The translations under genes and the position numbers were made by a program. The notes beneath the pieces were generated by a model that saw nothing but the letters and a program-made list of their open reading frames with translations, did no database searches and was not told where the DNA came from. Below are positions 44,617 to 55,055 of a stretch of 64,000 nt of DNA, piece by piece. Position 1 is the stretch's first letter; each line of letters opens with the position of its first letter. Source of the stretch: Parietichytrium sp. I65-24A (Eukaryota > Sar > Bigyra > Thraustochytrida > Thraustochytriidae); contig BLSF01000016.1 in NCBI GenBank assembly GCA_012862575.1, forward strand, positions 310,001 through 374,000, given 5' to 3'.

Positions 44617-46909
44617 AGTGGCGAGAGCGGATTCCTTTGCGGCTCAGCGCTACTTGAGAGCTGCCCAACCCGACTGTGGCCGCAATGCGGCGCACGACTG
44701 GACGTTGTCTTCTAATAGATCCACACAACCACGCCAGCGCCAGGTTTGCACTGTGTCGAAAGCCGAGCGATTCGAGCTCGGGGCGGCCTCTCTTCAACCC
44801 AGCCTGGCTCTCACACCGTAGCCTGCGCAGGACGGCAGAGTGTGGGAAAGTGGTCGGGCGTTCAAGTGTACGCCGCAAGCTTGTGGCCCGTTATAAATCA
44901 ACAGGTGACCGCTTACTTGCTCCAGGTACTTGGCGCACTCGCGCGAATTGACCCATCCGATCGATCGTCACTACGCTACCTGGCTGAGCGGAGGGTGTAG
45001 TATTGTGAGTTCTGGTGTCCCTCCTGCACCTCCAGCAACTGGACATCCATAACAGCGCTAAGAGTGCAGCTTGAGAGACGGCTCTTATAGTAGCTCCGCC
45101 GTGTCATCGCTAACTGCTTTTTAAGTACGCCGGCAAGCTCTTCGGTCGGCAGTCAGAACTCTGACATCAGTCTGAGAACAAGTCGAGCAGAATTGAGATT
45201 GACTGACTGACTGACTGGCCACGAACAGCAGGAGCACTGTATCTTCAGCTCGACGCGTTTCGAGTCGCGCTCCCAATGGCCCGAGGAAGGAAAGGACCGT
45301 TCGTTCCTAATCGCTCCTCAAAAGGCTTTCTGACACAAACTAACATCTTGACGTAGTCAACGACAACCCAGCTTGCATCAAAACAGAAAATAGGTCCGTC
45401 TTTCATCACGATAGTGCTATCAACGTCGGCCAAGTGCAAGTCAAAGACCAAACACGATTGATCTTTGATAAGTAGTCAATTGTGATCATCTTCATCCTTA
45501 ACAAAGTTATCATCGACATGCCAAAAGTTCAAGTCGAAATTTTGAGCTAACGGCCATATTTCGACCAACCCACGGCACCCTCCCGATCCTTCAGCCCTAT
45601 TTTCCACTCTCAGCATATTTACTAGACGAAAAATTGGCGTCCTTGCGAATCAACTATGGAAATCACTACATCTCAGCGCACGTACCTCTATGGGCATGGT
45701 TATGGGAGTCGGTAGTGGGAGGTACGCCGCCGTTTTGGAACATTATTACGATCAATCGCTAGATAATTTTACACCACTGTCTCCCATGGGCATTTCCGAC
45801 GACGGGGCCAAAATGTTCAGCGAAACGAATAGAACTACCTATACATAGCCAAGTACTAAGGACCATGTCGTAACGCCTAGTTTCAAAATGTGTAGAATCG
45901 TTGCTCTTATAGGATTTCATAACATCTCTTACCGCTACAGCCAGAATTAGGAGTGCCATTAATTAATCTTAAATGGTTCCTACATAACCTATTTAAGGCT
46001 TCGTGATAGAAGGCAATAGCCCATGGGTGTGCGATCGCTGGTCTTAGAATACTGTGTGGTAGCTGGACGACAATACAATTCTTAACTTGCTCGTTAGGGG
46101 TGTGCTATTTCGGGCTTATTTCGTACTACAAAGCTAAAGAGAGCCGGATGCTAGTGATGGAAAGAGCGCGTAAGTACTGTTACGCATACCGTTATAAGTC
46201 GCTTCGCCGCCGCTGAGCTGATAGCATTTAGGAAAGAGAGCAGCCACATTGCCCCCTAGTAATCATTAGTAGCCCCAATGTGAAACAATTAACCTAAGAG
46301 TGGCACGAGTGCCAAGTGTAGGAATGGCTAGGTTATCCGAGACTAGGGGCCAACTCGTCAGCGACGCCTCTCCTACCGCTGAGAATAAGTTCTTAGTAGT
46401 AGCTTCACCCTCCTACCCTCATCACCAACTCTCCTACTCGCGTGAGCCGTATCTCCTAAGCCTCCAGTAAGGGCCTCCAAGACTCTCGACTTTTTCTTCC
46501 TCACTACGACTACTTCTCTCTTCTCTCTTCTCTCTCTCTCTTTGTGAGGGAGGTGGACTAGACGCGAGCATAGTGAGTCTCTAGTCTTTGATCGCCGCGT
46601 TGTTTGTGTAGCGAGTGCCACGCGACTCGCTAGGCTAGCTAGCAGCGAATTAGCTAGTGTCCGCCTTTTGTGTGCTGTGTGTCCTGTCCTCGAGTACCCT
46701 CACTTGCGCAGTCCCACAGTCCCACAGTCCCACAGCCCCACAGTCCCACAGTCCCACAGCCCCACAGCGACGCACTGCGCCCAGCCGAGTCGTTTTTGGC
46801 GTTGGTGTTGGCGTTGGTTTTGGTGTTGAAAGGCGGCGCAGGGTTGTCATTGTCACGTGGTGCAAGCAGTTGGGCCAAAAGGAGAGGAAGGACGAAGGAG
46901 GAAGGAGGG
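44617..46909. other. 2.3 kb spacer without a supported gene
   Basis: No convincing open frame; the sequence from 45000 to 46500 has frequent stops in all frames. It contains a short CT tract (46515-46542) and the CCCACAGT octamer array (46709-46767) upstream of the rhomboid gene. Confidence 0.6.
46709..46767 (+). repeat. Octamer tandem array CCCACAGT/C
   Basis: Seven to eight CCCACAGT or CCCACAGC units about 140 bases before the rhomboid start. The same octamer, in shorter runs, precedes the LRRC57-like gene (about 16858-16885 and 17780-17800), each time followed by a CGACG sequence. It could be a shared promoter-associated repeat; it is translated only if the frame is extended upstream of 46910, which I do not favour. 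Confidence 0.85.
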
Positions 46910-48082
46910 ATGGCGGTGGTGCGTTCGTCGGAGAGAGCGGAGGTGGAGGTGGCAGAGGCGATCGCAGTGAGGCCAGATGTGGACCTGGATGAGGTGCCCA
47001 GGCCGTCGCCGGGGTCGTATCGAAAGCTGCTGCGCGCGGCTTCGAGCTACGCGTCTTTCGACCTGCCGAAAGGAGTGGTGAATACGAAGACGTGGTACAG
47101 GACGGGCAAGCCGACGGTGTGCATGATCATTATGGCGACGTGCTCGGTGATGCTGATCGTAGAGATTGGCAAGAACGGGTGGAAGTTTGAGGACTTTAGC
47201 AGCAATCCGACCTTCGGGCCGAGTGTCGATACGCTGATCGCCCTCGGCGCCAAGCGGACGGATTTAATCGTGGACGAGAACCAGTGGTGGCGGCTCATCG
47301 CGCCGATGTTTCTTCACGGAGGTATTCTGCACTTCACATTTAACATGCTCGGGCTGTGGAGCATCGGCTTTCCACTGGAGAAGCAATTTGGGTCACTGAT
47401 CTTAGCCTACATCTTCTTGATTTCCGGCTTTATGGGAGTCATCATGTCTGCCATTTTCAGTCCCGCTATCGTTGGTGTGGGAGCTTCCGGCGGAATCTTT
47501 GGAATTTTCGGAGCTGCCTGGGCTGAGTTGTTCCAGAATTGGTCGTTGTTTCAAGGTCAAGCCGTGAAGAGCCTTATTCAACTTTTGGTTGCCACTGTAT
47601 TCAATCTTCTCTTGGGCCTCATGCCTTTCCTTGACAATTTCGCGCATCTTGGAGGATTCTTTTCCGGGTTTGTGGTTGGTCTTGGCGTTCTCGTTTCCGA
47701 CCGCTACACAAGGTTCGGGGAAATGAAGGAACGCAAGACGTACCAAATCGCCTTGCAGGTGGTTTCCGTGGTGCTCACCCCGATCATGATTGTTGTTGCA
47801 CTCTTCGTGCTCTATTTTGGTGTTGGCAACGGCGGCTCCGCATCGGAGTGGTGCTCGTGGTGCAAGTACTTGTCTTGCGCTCCGTTCCCTCCAAACGTGC
47901 CGGATGAGGACAAATGGTGGACTTGTGATTTGTGCTCAGACGCTGGTGTCAGCGCCAACCTCACCGGAACGTTGGTCACCATCCAATGTCCACAAACCAA
48001 CGACATTGTACAGACGATTGTCGACGAGGGAACCAACCTTGAAGACATGCTTATCTCTCTGTGCCGTGACCTTTGTTTGTGA
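46910..48082 (+). CDS. Rhomboid-family intramembrane serine protease
   Basis: Cleaves substrates within the membrane. From the ATG at 46910 it has 390 residues: cytosolic N-terminus (1-68), TM1 (about 69-86), the WWRLIAPMFLHGGILHFTFNML motif (L1 loop into TM2, with H141 and N145), GASGGIFGIFGA with catalytic S193, and DNFAHLGGFFSGF with catalytic H246. The Ser-His dyad is therefore intact and it should be active. A further TM sits at about 286-310, and the C-terminal tail is Cys-rich (WCSWCKYLSC, CDLC, CPQ, CRDLCL), probably lumenal with disulfides. The layout (6 + 1 TMs) is like secretase-type eukaryotic rhomboids. The frame is open further upstream to 46670, but that part only reads through the octamer repeat. 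Confidence 0.92.
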   Translation: MAVVRSSERAEVEVAEAIAVRPDVDLDEVPRPSPGSYRKLLRAASSYASFDLPKGVVNTKTWYRTGKPTVCMIIMATCSVMLIVEIGKNGWKFEDFSSNPTFGPSVDTLIALGAKRTDLIVDENQWWRLIAPMFLHGGILHFTFNMLGLWSIGFPLEKQFGSLILAYIFLISGFMGVIMSAIFSPAIVGVGASGGIFGIFGAAWAELFQNWSLFQGQAVKSLIQLLVATVFNLLLGLMPFLDNFAHLGGFFSGFVVGLGVLVSDRYTRFGEMKERKTYQIALQVVSVVLTPIMIVVALFVLYFGVGNGGSASEWCSWCKYLSCAPFPPNVPDEDKWWTCDLCSDAGVSANLTGTLVTIQCPQTNDIVQTIVDEGTNLEDMLISLCRDLCL

Positions 48083-48761
48083 AATGTAAATTGACCCCCA
48101 CCAGCCGTTGTTATCCTTCTACAAGATTAAGAATGTCGTCTTATATTTTCCGCTCATCTTGTTTGTTGCAAGCCGCCTTATACGCAGCTGTTGCAAGCCG
48201 CCTTATACGCAGCTGTGGATGCGATAATTCATCACAGTTAATTCCGAATATAGCCCTCGCTCGTTTATGGCGACGGCTTGGCCGTGCATTGGAAGCAGGA
48301 CTGTGAGACTTTCGAACCATGGAGGCGGGGTCCGCGTTTTGACGAAAAAAGTGTAAAAGGTCAGGCCCCCAAATTGACAGTTTACCCAATTCCAAAAGTA
48401 CAGCCCCCGGTGGAGAGATCCTCTTTCTCCTGATTTCGATCGAGAGAGTCGCGAGTACCGGTACCTAAGAAGCCTGTGAGATAGAGGAGCCCAGAGATTG
48501 GTGTGCTATGGGACACTTCTGATCGATAAAGTCAAAATCCGATTTTTCCTCTAGTTTGAATTCATTCGTGCATAAGAATATTTGTTTAGCTTTTTTGAAT
48601 AGGAATTGGAAAAAAAAATTAAAAAACAGAAGACACACAGTTGCTTAGCGCGCAAACCTGGCGCGCCATAGACAACAAGGACGTTTGATCATCATTCATT
48701 CGTTCATTCGTCAATCAACCTTCACAGTGGTTCTGGGATAAACAACGCGCGATCAACAGAC
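48083..48761. other. Convergent 3' region
   Basis: No gene. Contains a 25-bp tandem duplication (48166-48215), AT-rich DNA (48590-48630) and ATTC repeats (about 48693-48710). Confidence 0.6.
48166..48215 (+). repeat. 25-bp tandem duplication
   Basis: Two exact copies of a unit starting TTGCAAGCCG (48166-48190 and 48191-48215), 84 bases after the rhomboid stop codon, probably in its 3' UTR. Confidence 0.95.
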
Positions 48762-51377
48762 TTAATAACCTGCCTCGAGGGCTTCCCAAAAGCCGTCCGA
48801 CTCCTTCTCGTCGTGCTCAATTAAAAGCTCGACCAAAGGCGACTTGGTTTTCTTGCAGCAAAACTCTACAAAGACTTTTGCCTTTGCAATGCCCGCCTGC
48901 TCGTTTAGGCGACCCTCCAGGCCAGAGCCGAGCCAAAGGTACGCTCTGTGGATGTGGCGCCTTGTTTGGCCCTTCTTCTTTGCGATCTCGCGATCGTGGA
49001 GCAATAGAACAAACATAGATGTGCTCAGCAAGTCCTCGCTGTCGTAATTTCGCAGCCTGTCCCACTCGATAACGATTTCATCATCATCGTCATCGGCGAC
49101 CTCGACTTCGCTCTCCTGCTCGTCAATCCAAGAGTAAAGCTGCACGCGATATTTTTCATGTTTGCCAGACCGACTGGACTGACCGGATCGGGCTGATCGA
49201 GGGGAGCTAAGGTCGGATGCTTTGGAAGAATCGGTACTCGAGCGGTTCCCGGACAGTGTCGTCGGGGCAACTACTGAACGAGGCGGCGTTGCAGGAGTCT
49301 GTGGCCGGCTCGCGATCGCGTACTCTTCGTTGTACTTTGCTCGGTCCTCGTCCACGTCAGCTGAAGTCATTTCGGCTGCATCTTCAGCTTCCAAGCCTAA
49401 ACCAATCCAGAAGGCCTTGTTGTCAGCGTCCAAAACGTTTTTCAAGAAGACCATCTCATGGTCCCTAAAGGAAGGGAGAAACTCTATCTTCCATTTTCCG
49501 AACTTCTTAGCAGATGAGGTGTATTCCGCGACATCAGGGCATCGCGGCCCGGTCCATACGTAGTATTTCCGAGACTTGCTCACGTGCAGCAAGAACATCC
49601 CGCGACCGTCAAGCTCGTCGGGTCTGGCGACCACCGGCGTCTGGGCATCCGCTTGGCAACAGAGCTTGATGACAAGGGAAGGATCCTTTTGGGAATGCCT
49701 TGCCACGCGGTACAGCTGAGGAGCCGTAGGCACCTCTTTAATTGTCTTGCCCCAGGCTTGGAGCTGTCCAATGAAACCAGCATTTGGACTACATACAGGG
49801 CGCTTATCCTTCACAAAGTCAAAAGCCTCCTGGAAGGGCAGCTTATCACGCAGCATGACATACGATATCACAACAGTACAAGATCGTGACACGCCCATAT
49901 GGCAGTGTACGTAGCAACACCCTTTCGCTTTCCGGGCCTTCTCAATGAAGGCTATCGCTTCCAGCAAAAAGGGAGTGATCGATTCGGTTGCACTGTCAAT
50001 AACGTCCAGTGCGAGGTACTCAAAGTCTGAATCCGCCTCGTGGTAATTTTTGCACACAGTGTGCGCCATGTTCAAGATGTGCGTCACACCAGCCTCGAGC
50101 AAAACCTCCTTATTTCGAGCCACCCAGTCCCCGCCGACGCGCAGGAATGGGTAAATTTCTGTGGCTTCGCGACTGCAACGCTTGGCATCGTTGATGGCTG
50201 CCTGGCGGACTTCGTCCATGTCTGGGTCTTCGTTTGGCGCCTTTGCGTCTGCGACAGGCGGGCCGCCTCTCTTCAAAAGCGCCGCCTTTTGCAGATCTGC
50301 TGGGTTAAAAACAGGACGGAGTGGAGCTCCCGTGGCCCCACCTGCGCCGCGCAGAGCAGCAGCTAGAGGATGAGCGGCAGGCATGCCGGATCCAGCTCCA
50401 GACGGTTTCCGTTGTGCCGCAAGCGCGGCTTGGAGCATGGCAGCAGAGGGCTTGTTCGGTGCGTCGTCCTCTTCCTGGGCCTTCTTCTTCTCGGTCTTTT
50501 TCTTCTTGCCGTCGTCGCCGACATCTTTCGCGCCAATCCCTCTGATTGCCTGCATGAGTGCGGTAGAGCCGGGCGGCCCATCCGTGTCTGTGTCCTTGTC
50601 TTTGGCGTCCTCCTCTTTCCGCCGTTCCTTGCTGCGGTGTCGGGATGACTTTGTTGACGAAGAGGCCGAGGACGGCGAGGAGGATGCGGACGCGATCGAT
50701 GTGGATAGCGACGACGAGGACTTGGCCGCAGACCCTGTCTTCTTCAAGGATCTGTTCTTGGGCGACTCCTGCTTCGAGCGAACGTCCGAGCTGCCCTTCC
50801 GTTCTGAGGAGGATCCACGCTTGAGCGAGCGGTCCTTGCTTCTCCGCCGACTGCTGCTGGCAGCGCTGCTGGTGCTACTACTGGACGCGGAGCTGGCCTG
50901 CGTCTTGGAAGGTTCCCGGGAACGCGTCACTTTCTTCTGCGCCATCTCATCCTCATCCTCATCGGAAGAGGAGTAGTCCTGGCGCCTTCCCGCCGAGTCG
51001 TCCGCCTGCTGCTGCTGCTGCTGTTGCTGCATGTGCTTTTGAATCTGCTGCTGCTGCCTGCGCAGGCTGGCTTTGGACGACGAGAAAGATGACGTCGTTG
51101 ACCCTCTACCCGCGAGCTTATTCACGCGGTTCCCCATCGCCGAGGAACAAGATGCTGACGCCGATGCCGATGCTGATGCCGATGCAGGTGACGACGGAGA
51201 AGCGTTCGCCAACCGCGCGGACAGCCTGGCCACCCACGTGCCCACCAACCAACGACGACGACGCCACACGCTCCACCAAAGCAACGCCACCGCCAACGCC
51301 GCCTTGCGCCACCAGAATCGACCGGCCAGTTTGCAAAGTTTGCAGAGCTTGCAGCCTCTTAAAGCGGATGATTCCAA
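48762..51377 (-). CDS. Dual-specificity phosphatase with gelsolin-like repeats (MKP1-like)
   Basis: An 871-residue single-exon protein; a second good start is at 51137 (MGNRVNKLAG, a possible N-myristoylation signal), giving 791 residues. Residues 90-265 are Ser/Lys/Gln-rich and disordered. A short stretch STALMQAIRGIGAKDV (271-286) resembles a WH2 actin-binding motif. The dual-specificity phosphatase domain spans about 405-545 with HCHMGVSRS (Cys492, Arg498) and the likely general acid in ALDVIDS, so it should be active. Gelsolin/ADF-like repeats follow at about 555-665 and about 755-871 (FLLHVSKSRKYYVWTG, RAYLWLGSGLEGRLN). Phosphatase plus gelsolin domain is the layout of plant MAP kinase phosphatase 1. 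Substrate may be a MAP kinase, or cofilin by analogy with Slingshot. The N-terminal 80 residues, with a hydrophobic stretch, may be upstream sequence rather than protein. Confidence 0.87.
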   Translation of the reverse strand: MESSALRGCKLCKLCKLAGRFWWRKAALAVALLWWSVWRRRRWLVGTWVARLSARLANASPSSPASASASASASASCSSAMGNRVNKLAGRGSTTSSFSSSKASLRRQQQQIQKHMQQQQQQQQADDSAGRRQDYSSSDEDEDEMAQKKVTRSREPSKTQASSASSSSTSSAASSSRRRSKDRSLKRGSSSERKGSSDVRSKQESPKNRSLKKTGSAAKSSSSLSTSIASASSSPSSASSSTKSSRHRSKERRKEEDAKDKDTDTDGPPGSTALMQAIRGIGAKDVGDDGKKKKTEKKKAQEEDDAPNKPSAAMLQAALAAQRKPSGAGSGMPAAHPLAAALRGAGGATGAPLRPVFNPADLQKAALLKRGGPPVADAKAPNEDPDMDEVRQAAINDAKRCSREATEIYPFLRVGGDWVARNKEVLLEAGVTHILNMAHTVCKNYHEADSDFEYLALDVIDSATESITPFLLEAIAFIEKARKAKGCCYVHCHMGVSRSCTVVISYVMLRDKLPFQEAFDFVKDKRPVCSPNAGFIGQLQAWGKTIKEVPTAPQLYRVARHSQKDPSLVIKLCCQADAQTPVVARPDELDGRGMFLLHVSKSRKYYVWTGPRCPDVAEYTSSAKKFGKWKIEFLPSFRDHEMVFLKNVLDADNKAFWIGLGLEAEDAAEMTSADVDEDRAKYNEEYAIASRPQTPATPPRSVVAPTTLSGNRSSTDSSKASDLSSPRSARSGQSSRSGKHEKYRVQLYSWIDEQESEVEVADDDDDEIVIEWDRLRNYDSEDLLSTSMFVLLLHDREIAKKKGQTRRHIHRAYLWLGSGLEGRLNEQAGIAKAKVFVEFCCKKTKSPLVELLIEHDEKESDGFWEALEAGY

Positions 51378-52779
51378 TGAATCGTTGTCTCTTTTTGGCT
51401 CTTCTTCTCTTCTTCTCTATTTCAAGATGAAAAATGTAAAACAAAATAGAAAAACCTCCGTCAATCGCTCGCTCTCTTTGTCGCTCTGTCCACCAAATAG
51501 CCCACCAGCGACTCAACGAATGCAGCAATGAATTGCGCTACCTTTCCCTGCCTGTCTCTCTCTCTCTCTCTTTTAATATATCTCAATTGAAAGTTGAGGA
51601 GCCAAGAACAAGTCCCCCCCAAGGCGCCCTCTCCCGCACCTAGCGAGCCGTCCTCACGTCTCTGCGCCTCCGTTCGCGGATCGTTCCGCGACCTTTCGCG
51701 GAAAGTTCCTCGCAGCGGGGAAGGAAGGGCGTACGCGCGTGGTGTGGTGTGGTGTGTACGCGCTCCCTCTCCACAGTGTTCGTTCGGCACAAAGCGAACG
51801 CCCTTTCTTCCGTTCCTTTTCCCCTAATTACCCTGATTACCCTAATTCGCCGAGGGCAGCCGCGCCGACGTGACAGGCCCCTACCTTCTCCTGAGAATCA
51901 AGGGTGCGCGAGGACACTCTTTCCACTCTCTTTCCACACCGCTCACAAAGGAGAGACAGCGCCTCCTACTCTATTGCTAGCGCGGTGGCTAGGACTTCCC
52001 GGAGGAAGAGCACCTAGGAGGTGGGCAGAGTGTGCAAACCGAGGGACTACCGATTGTCTAGCGTTTACTGCTAGGGAGAGCTATCTTGTTGAACAACAAG
52101 CTTTTCCAGGAGGTAAGAGTGTATAGCGCTGGTGGTAGGAATGGGGGGTTCTGGCCGTGCGGATGACTACTAACGTATCTTTTGAGTCGGCTTAGGAGGG
52201 ATGTGCACTTTTCGTCAGTAGGAGCGTTGGATACGCATAGCGCTTTGCGCTAAGGTGTTTATAGGACATCCACCGTACACAAACATCGAACAAGACCTTA
52301 TAAGGCAATCATAAAAATTGCGGTAGCAGTATCTATCTCCTCGCGCTTCTAACCGATACTTATAGGAGTGGCTACACAAATTCAACTTGTTCACATCATC
52401 ACACCCACACGCACAAAATAGCTGAGGAACAAAATGAGCACACATGAACACAGCGAACATTCTCTCCAGAGCCGAGGAAGAACGAGGGACGTCCTGGTGT
52501 AAATATGTCTTTCACTTCACTATCGGTACTATTACTTATTATTAACTCTAATAAAATGAGCGGAACCCAAACCTCAAACCTGTGCGAAGGCTCCCAATCC
52601 GCACCGAGATGTTTTTCATCTTAACAAATATCGTTTCCTGTTTTTCCTGTTTCCTGTTTCCTCCATCCACCGGGCACGTATCTCAGTGGCCCAGTGTCCC
52701 CGGCGAGCCCCCCCCCGTCCCCTCTCTCCCCCACAGTATTTAGAAAAGCACACCATCCCCCCACAGGTGCGCGAGTGCC
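51378..52779. other. 1.4 kb divergent spacer between phosphatase and dynamitin
   Basis: Shared upstream region of two divergently transcribed genes. Simple repeats: CT run (about 51557-51572), GTGTG (51738-51757) and a short ATTACCCTRA array (about 51824-51848). No gene supported. Confidence 0.55.
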
Positions 52780-54027
52780 ATGGACGGTCAATGGCTGGTG
52801 TTCGAGACGCCGGATGTGGTCACCGGTGCGGATGCCGACCCCTCGTCCGCGGACCCAAGCGCGGACCCCGCGGAGGGTGCGCGCGACGACGGCGCGGACG
52901 GCGGCTTAGTGACGGAGCGCGTGCCGGCGGCGGAGCAGGCGTTCGAGGTGTTCGCCGGGCGCAAATTCGCCGCAGGCAAGCAGTACGCGCGCGACATTGG
53001 CAGGAATCGCAGCAAGGACTCTTCCGGTAACAACAGCACGCTGGAGTGGGAGTCCCCGTTCGAAAAATTTAACAGACTGCGCGCCGAGCTGGACGAGCTC
53101 CTCGAGGACCTCGGCGAGTCCGCTGATGAGGCGCAGGGGAACAGTTCGTCGTTCGACCAGCTCGCGCGAGGGGCCGCGGCGCTGCGCGAGAGAATGGCGG
53201 AAATGGACAGCCTCGTCAGTCTCCACTCCGGCGCGCAGATGTCAGCAGACCCGGACGCCGCAGCAGCACTTAATGCCGCGCGGTCCAAAGCGTTGGCCGA
53301 CCAACTGGCCAGGACGGAGCAGCAGCAAACCACAGAAGAGAACAATGGCGATGGCGATGGCAATGGCGATGGTAATGGAAGGAAGAAGAAGATGATGACT
53401 GGGGTGGTGAAATACGATCTATATTACTCGAAGGAGAACGGCAGCATGGCGTCGGGGCTGTCTCAGAGCGAGCTGGAGGCCAGGGTGCACAAGCTGGAGA
53501 CGCTGGTAGGGCTGGACAAGGCCGTGGCGCAGAGCGGGGCGGGCTTGCTGGGCGGAAGGCCGCTGGCGGCGGTGGTGCAGGAGCTGGAGGAGAAGGTGAG
53601 CGTGCTCGACGAGACCACGCTGATTAATTTGGCGCAGAAGGCCAAGTCGCTCACGGCCGACGTGGAAGAGCTGGCCAGGGTGAGGCAAAGACGCGGGTCC
53701 ATCAGCGGCGCTGCCGGGGCGGCAGGCGGCAGCGCGAGCTACTTGCAGTTCTTCAAGTCAGAGTCCGAGGTACACGCGCTCGTGGACAAGCTCAACAGGT
53801 GCGACGCCGTTGCAGGCACGCTGCCCACCATCATCGAGCGGCTGCGCACCGTGCAGGAGATCCACCAGCACAACGCCAACGTGCACTCGCGGCTTGACGA
53901 GCTCGACCGCGTGCACGAGGAACTCGCCGAAGCCAACCGCCTGGACCGTCAGCTCCTCGAAAACCTCAAGGAGGGTATGAAGGCGAACTTGGAGACCATA
54001 AACAACAACCTCGGTCTGACATCATAG
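52780..54027 (+). CDS. DCTN2: Dynamitin, dynactin subunit 2 (p50)
   Basis: Subunit of dynactin, the activator that links cytoplasmic dynein to cargo; p50 dimers form the shoulder that joins the p150 arm to the Arp1 filament. The 415 residues start with a short N-terminal peptide carrying the conserved FETPDVVTG motif (residues about 8-16; animals have YETxD), the part that contacts the Arp filament. It continues with an acidic low-complexity segment, then KYDLYYS (about 208-214), the conserved LEARVHKLETLVGLDKA segment (about 228-245), and long coiled coils to the end. It is a single exon that contains a Gly-Asn-Asp repeat insert (about 185-200). The length is close to that of animal p50 (about 400). 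Presence of dynamitin implies a functional dynein-dynactin system. Confidence 0.9.
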   Translation: MDGQWLVFETPDVVTGADADPSSADPSADPAEGARDDGADGGLVTERVPAAEQAFEVFAGRKFAAGKQYARDIGRNRSKDSSGNNSTLEWESPFEKFNRLRAELDELLEDLGESADEAQGNSSSFDQLARGAAALRERMAEMDSLVSLHSGAQMSADPDAAAALNAARSKALADQLARTEQQQTTEENNGDGDGNGDGNGRKKKMMTGVVKYDLYYSKENGSMASGLSQSELEARVHKLETLVGLDKAVAQSGAGLLGGRPLAAVVQELEEKVSVLDETTLINLAQKAKSLTADVEELARVRQRRGSISGAAGAAGGSASYLQFFKSESEVHALVDKLNRCDAVAGTLPTIIERLRTVQEIHQHNANVHSRLDELDRVHEELAEANRLDRQLLENLKEGMKANLETINNNLGLTS

Positions 54028-54114
54028 CTAGATATATATACACAAACATATATACACCAGAAAACCATTTCATGCTACTTTTCCACGCCTTCCTTCCGTG
54101 CAACACCTCACCTC

Positions 54115-54462
54115 TCACTTGCTGGCTTGGAGCACAAAGTCGCTCACGTCTGCAGCGCTCCAGTCGCGCACTTCCGGCGCGTCCCGCGACCAGTCCGAGC
54201 CGATGGAAGCGTGGTCCCTGCCTTTGCGGCCCTTCACTCCGTGGCTGTCCACCACGTTGCGCAGGTCTTCCGGCCCAGGCGCTGCGAGCCCCAAGTTGGC
54301 CAGCGCGTACACCAGCATGGCGCCTAGAAGAGCCATCGCCAGCGCCATCGGCACGCTGGCGGCCACGTGCCACGGCGTGCTGGCCGCCACTAGCTGCCAC
54401 ACATAGCCGCAAGTGAGCGCCGCCCCAGTTATCAGTGTCACGGCTCCTGACAGATCGCGCAT
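54115..54462 (-). CDS. Small two-TM membrane protein, unrecognised
   Basis: A 115-residue open frame from the Met at 54462: TM1 about 6-27 (AVTLITGAALTCGYVWQLV), TM2 about 32-62 (ASVPMALAMALLGAMLVYALANLGLAA), then a hydrophilic tail with three tryptophans or near (DWSRDAPEVRDWSAADVSDFVL). Codon choice is GC-rich at third positions, like the confident genes. I do not recognise a family. The frame is open upstream to 54948, but that part consists of repeat-derived Lys/Asn/Gln stretches. Convergent with dynamitin, 87 bases between the two stops. Confidence 0.5.
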   Translation of the reverse strand: MRDLSGAVTLITGAALTCGYVWQLVAASTPWHVAASVPMALAMALLGAMLVYALANLGLAAPGPEDLRNVVDSHGVKGRKGRDHASIGSDWSRDAPEVRDWSAADVSDFVLQASK

Positions 54463-55055
54463 CTCTCTCCGCAACTCTCTGGCAACCTCTTTCCTCGCAA
54501 AGGCGGTCGTTGGCCTCGCGCTTGTCGAGCTTTTGTCTGTGCTGTCGGTCCTCTCTTCCCACTTCTGTATGCTTGTCTGCCTGTCTCTGCTTGCTGCTTG
54601 CTGCTTGCTGCTTTGTGGTTGCTGCTTTGTGGTTGCTGCTTTGTGGTTGCTGCTTTTGGGCTCCAAGTGTGGGTGGCGGAACGGGAGTCTATGCAAGGTT
54701 GTGCGGCCGAGTTTGCTGCTTGTTTTCCTTTCTCTTGAAAATGGGCTTGCGTTCTTGTTCTTGTTCTTGTTCTTGTTCTTGCGCCGCTTGCTTCCGCTTG
54801 CGAAGATAGAGCGTTTGTTGTTTGGAAAAAGAGCAGTGATCGAACAGACGACAAGCGGAAGAAAGGAAGAAAGGAGGGCGCTTTGCGAGGGCAAGCCAAT
54901 CGATATCATTGGTACAGTACAACATTTACGCAGCGTTACACGGTTCAAGTCAGAAGAAGTTGTTCAGGAGCAAGGTCACTTTTTGTCACAGTTGTCGCAG
55001 TCGGCGCCGCTCTGATAGGCACGAAGAGCACCGAGAGAATGCTTCCCGGCGATTC
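54463..55055. other. Spacer with two short tandem repeats
   Basis: A 14-bp unit CTTTGTGGTTGCTG repeated three times (54611-54652) and a TTCTTG hexamer run (about 54743-54781). No further gene seen. Confidence 0.65.
54611..54652 (+). repeat. 14-bp tandem repeat, three copies
   Basis: Exact copies at 54611-54624, 54625-54638 and 54639-54652, preceded by related TTGCTGC units. The unit is not a multiple of three, which argues that the open frame across it is not coding. Confidence 0.95.

Noticed and set aside
51824-51848. Telomere-like ATTACCCTRA repeats
   Set aside because: Only two to three imperfect units inside a gene-rich region; not a telomeric TTAGGG array.
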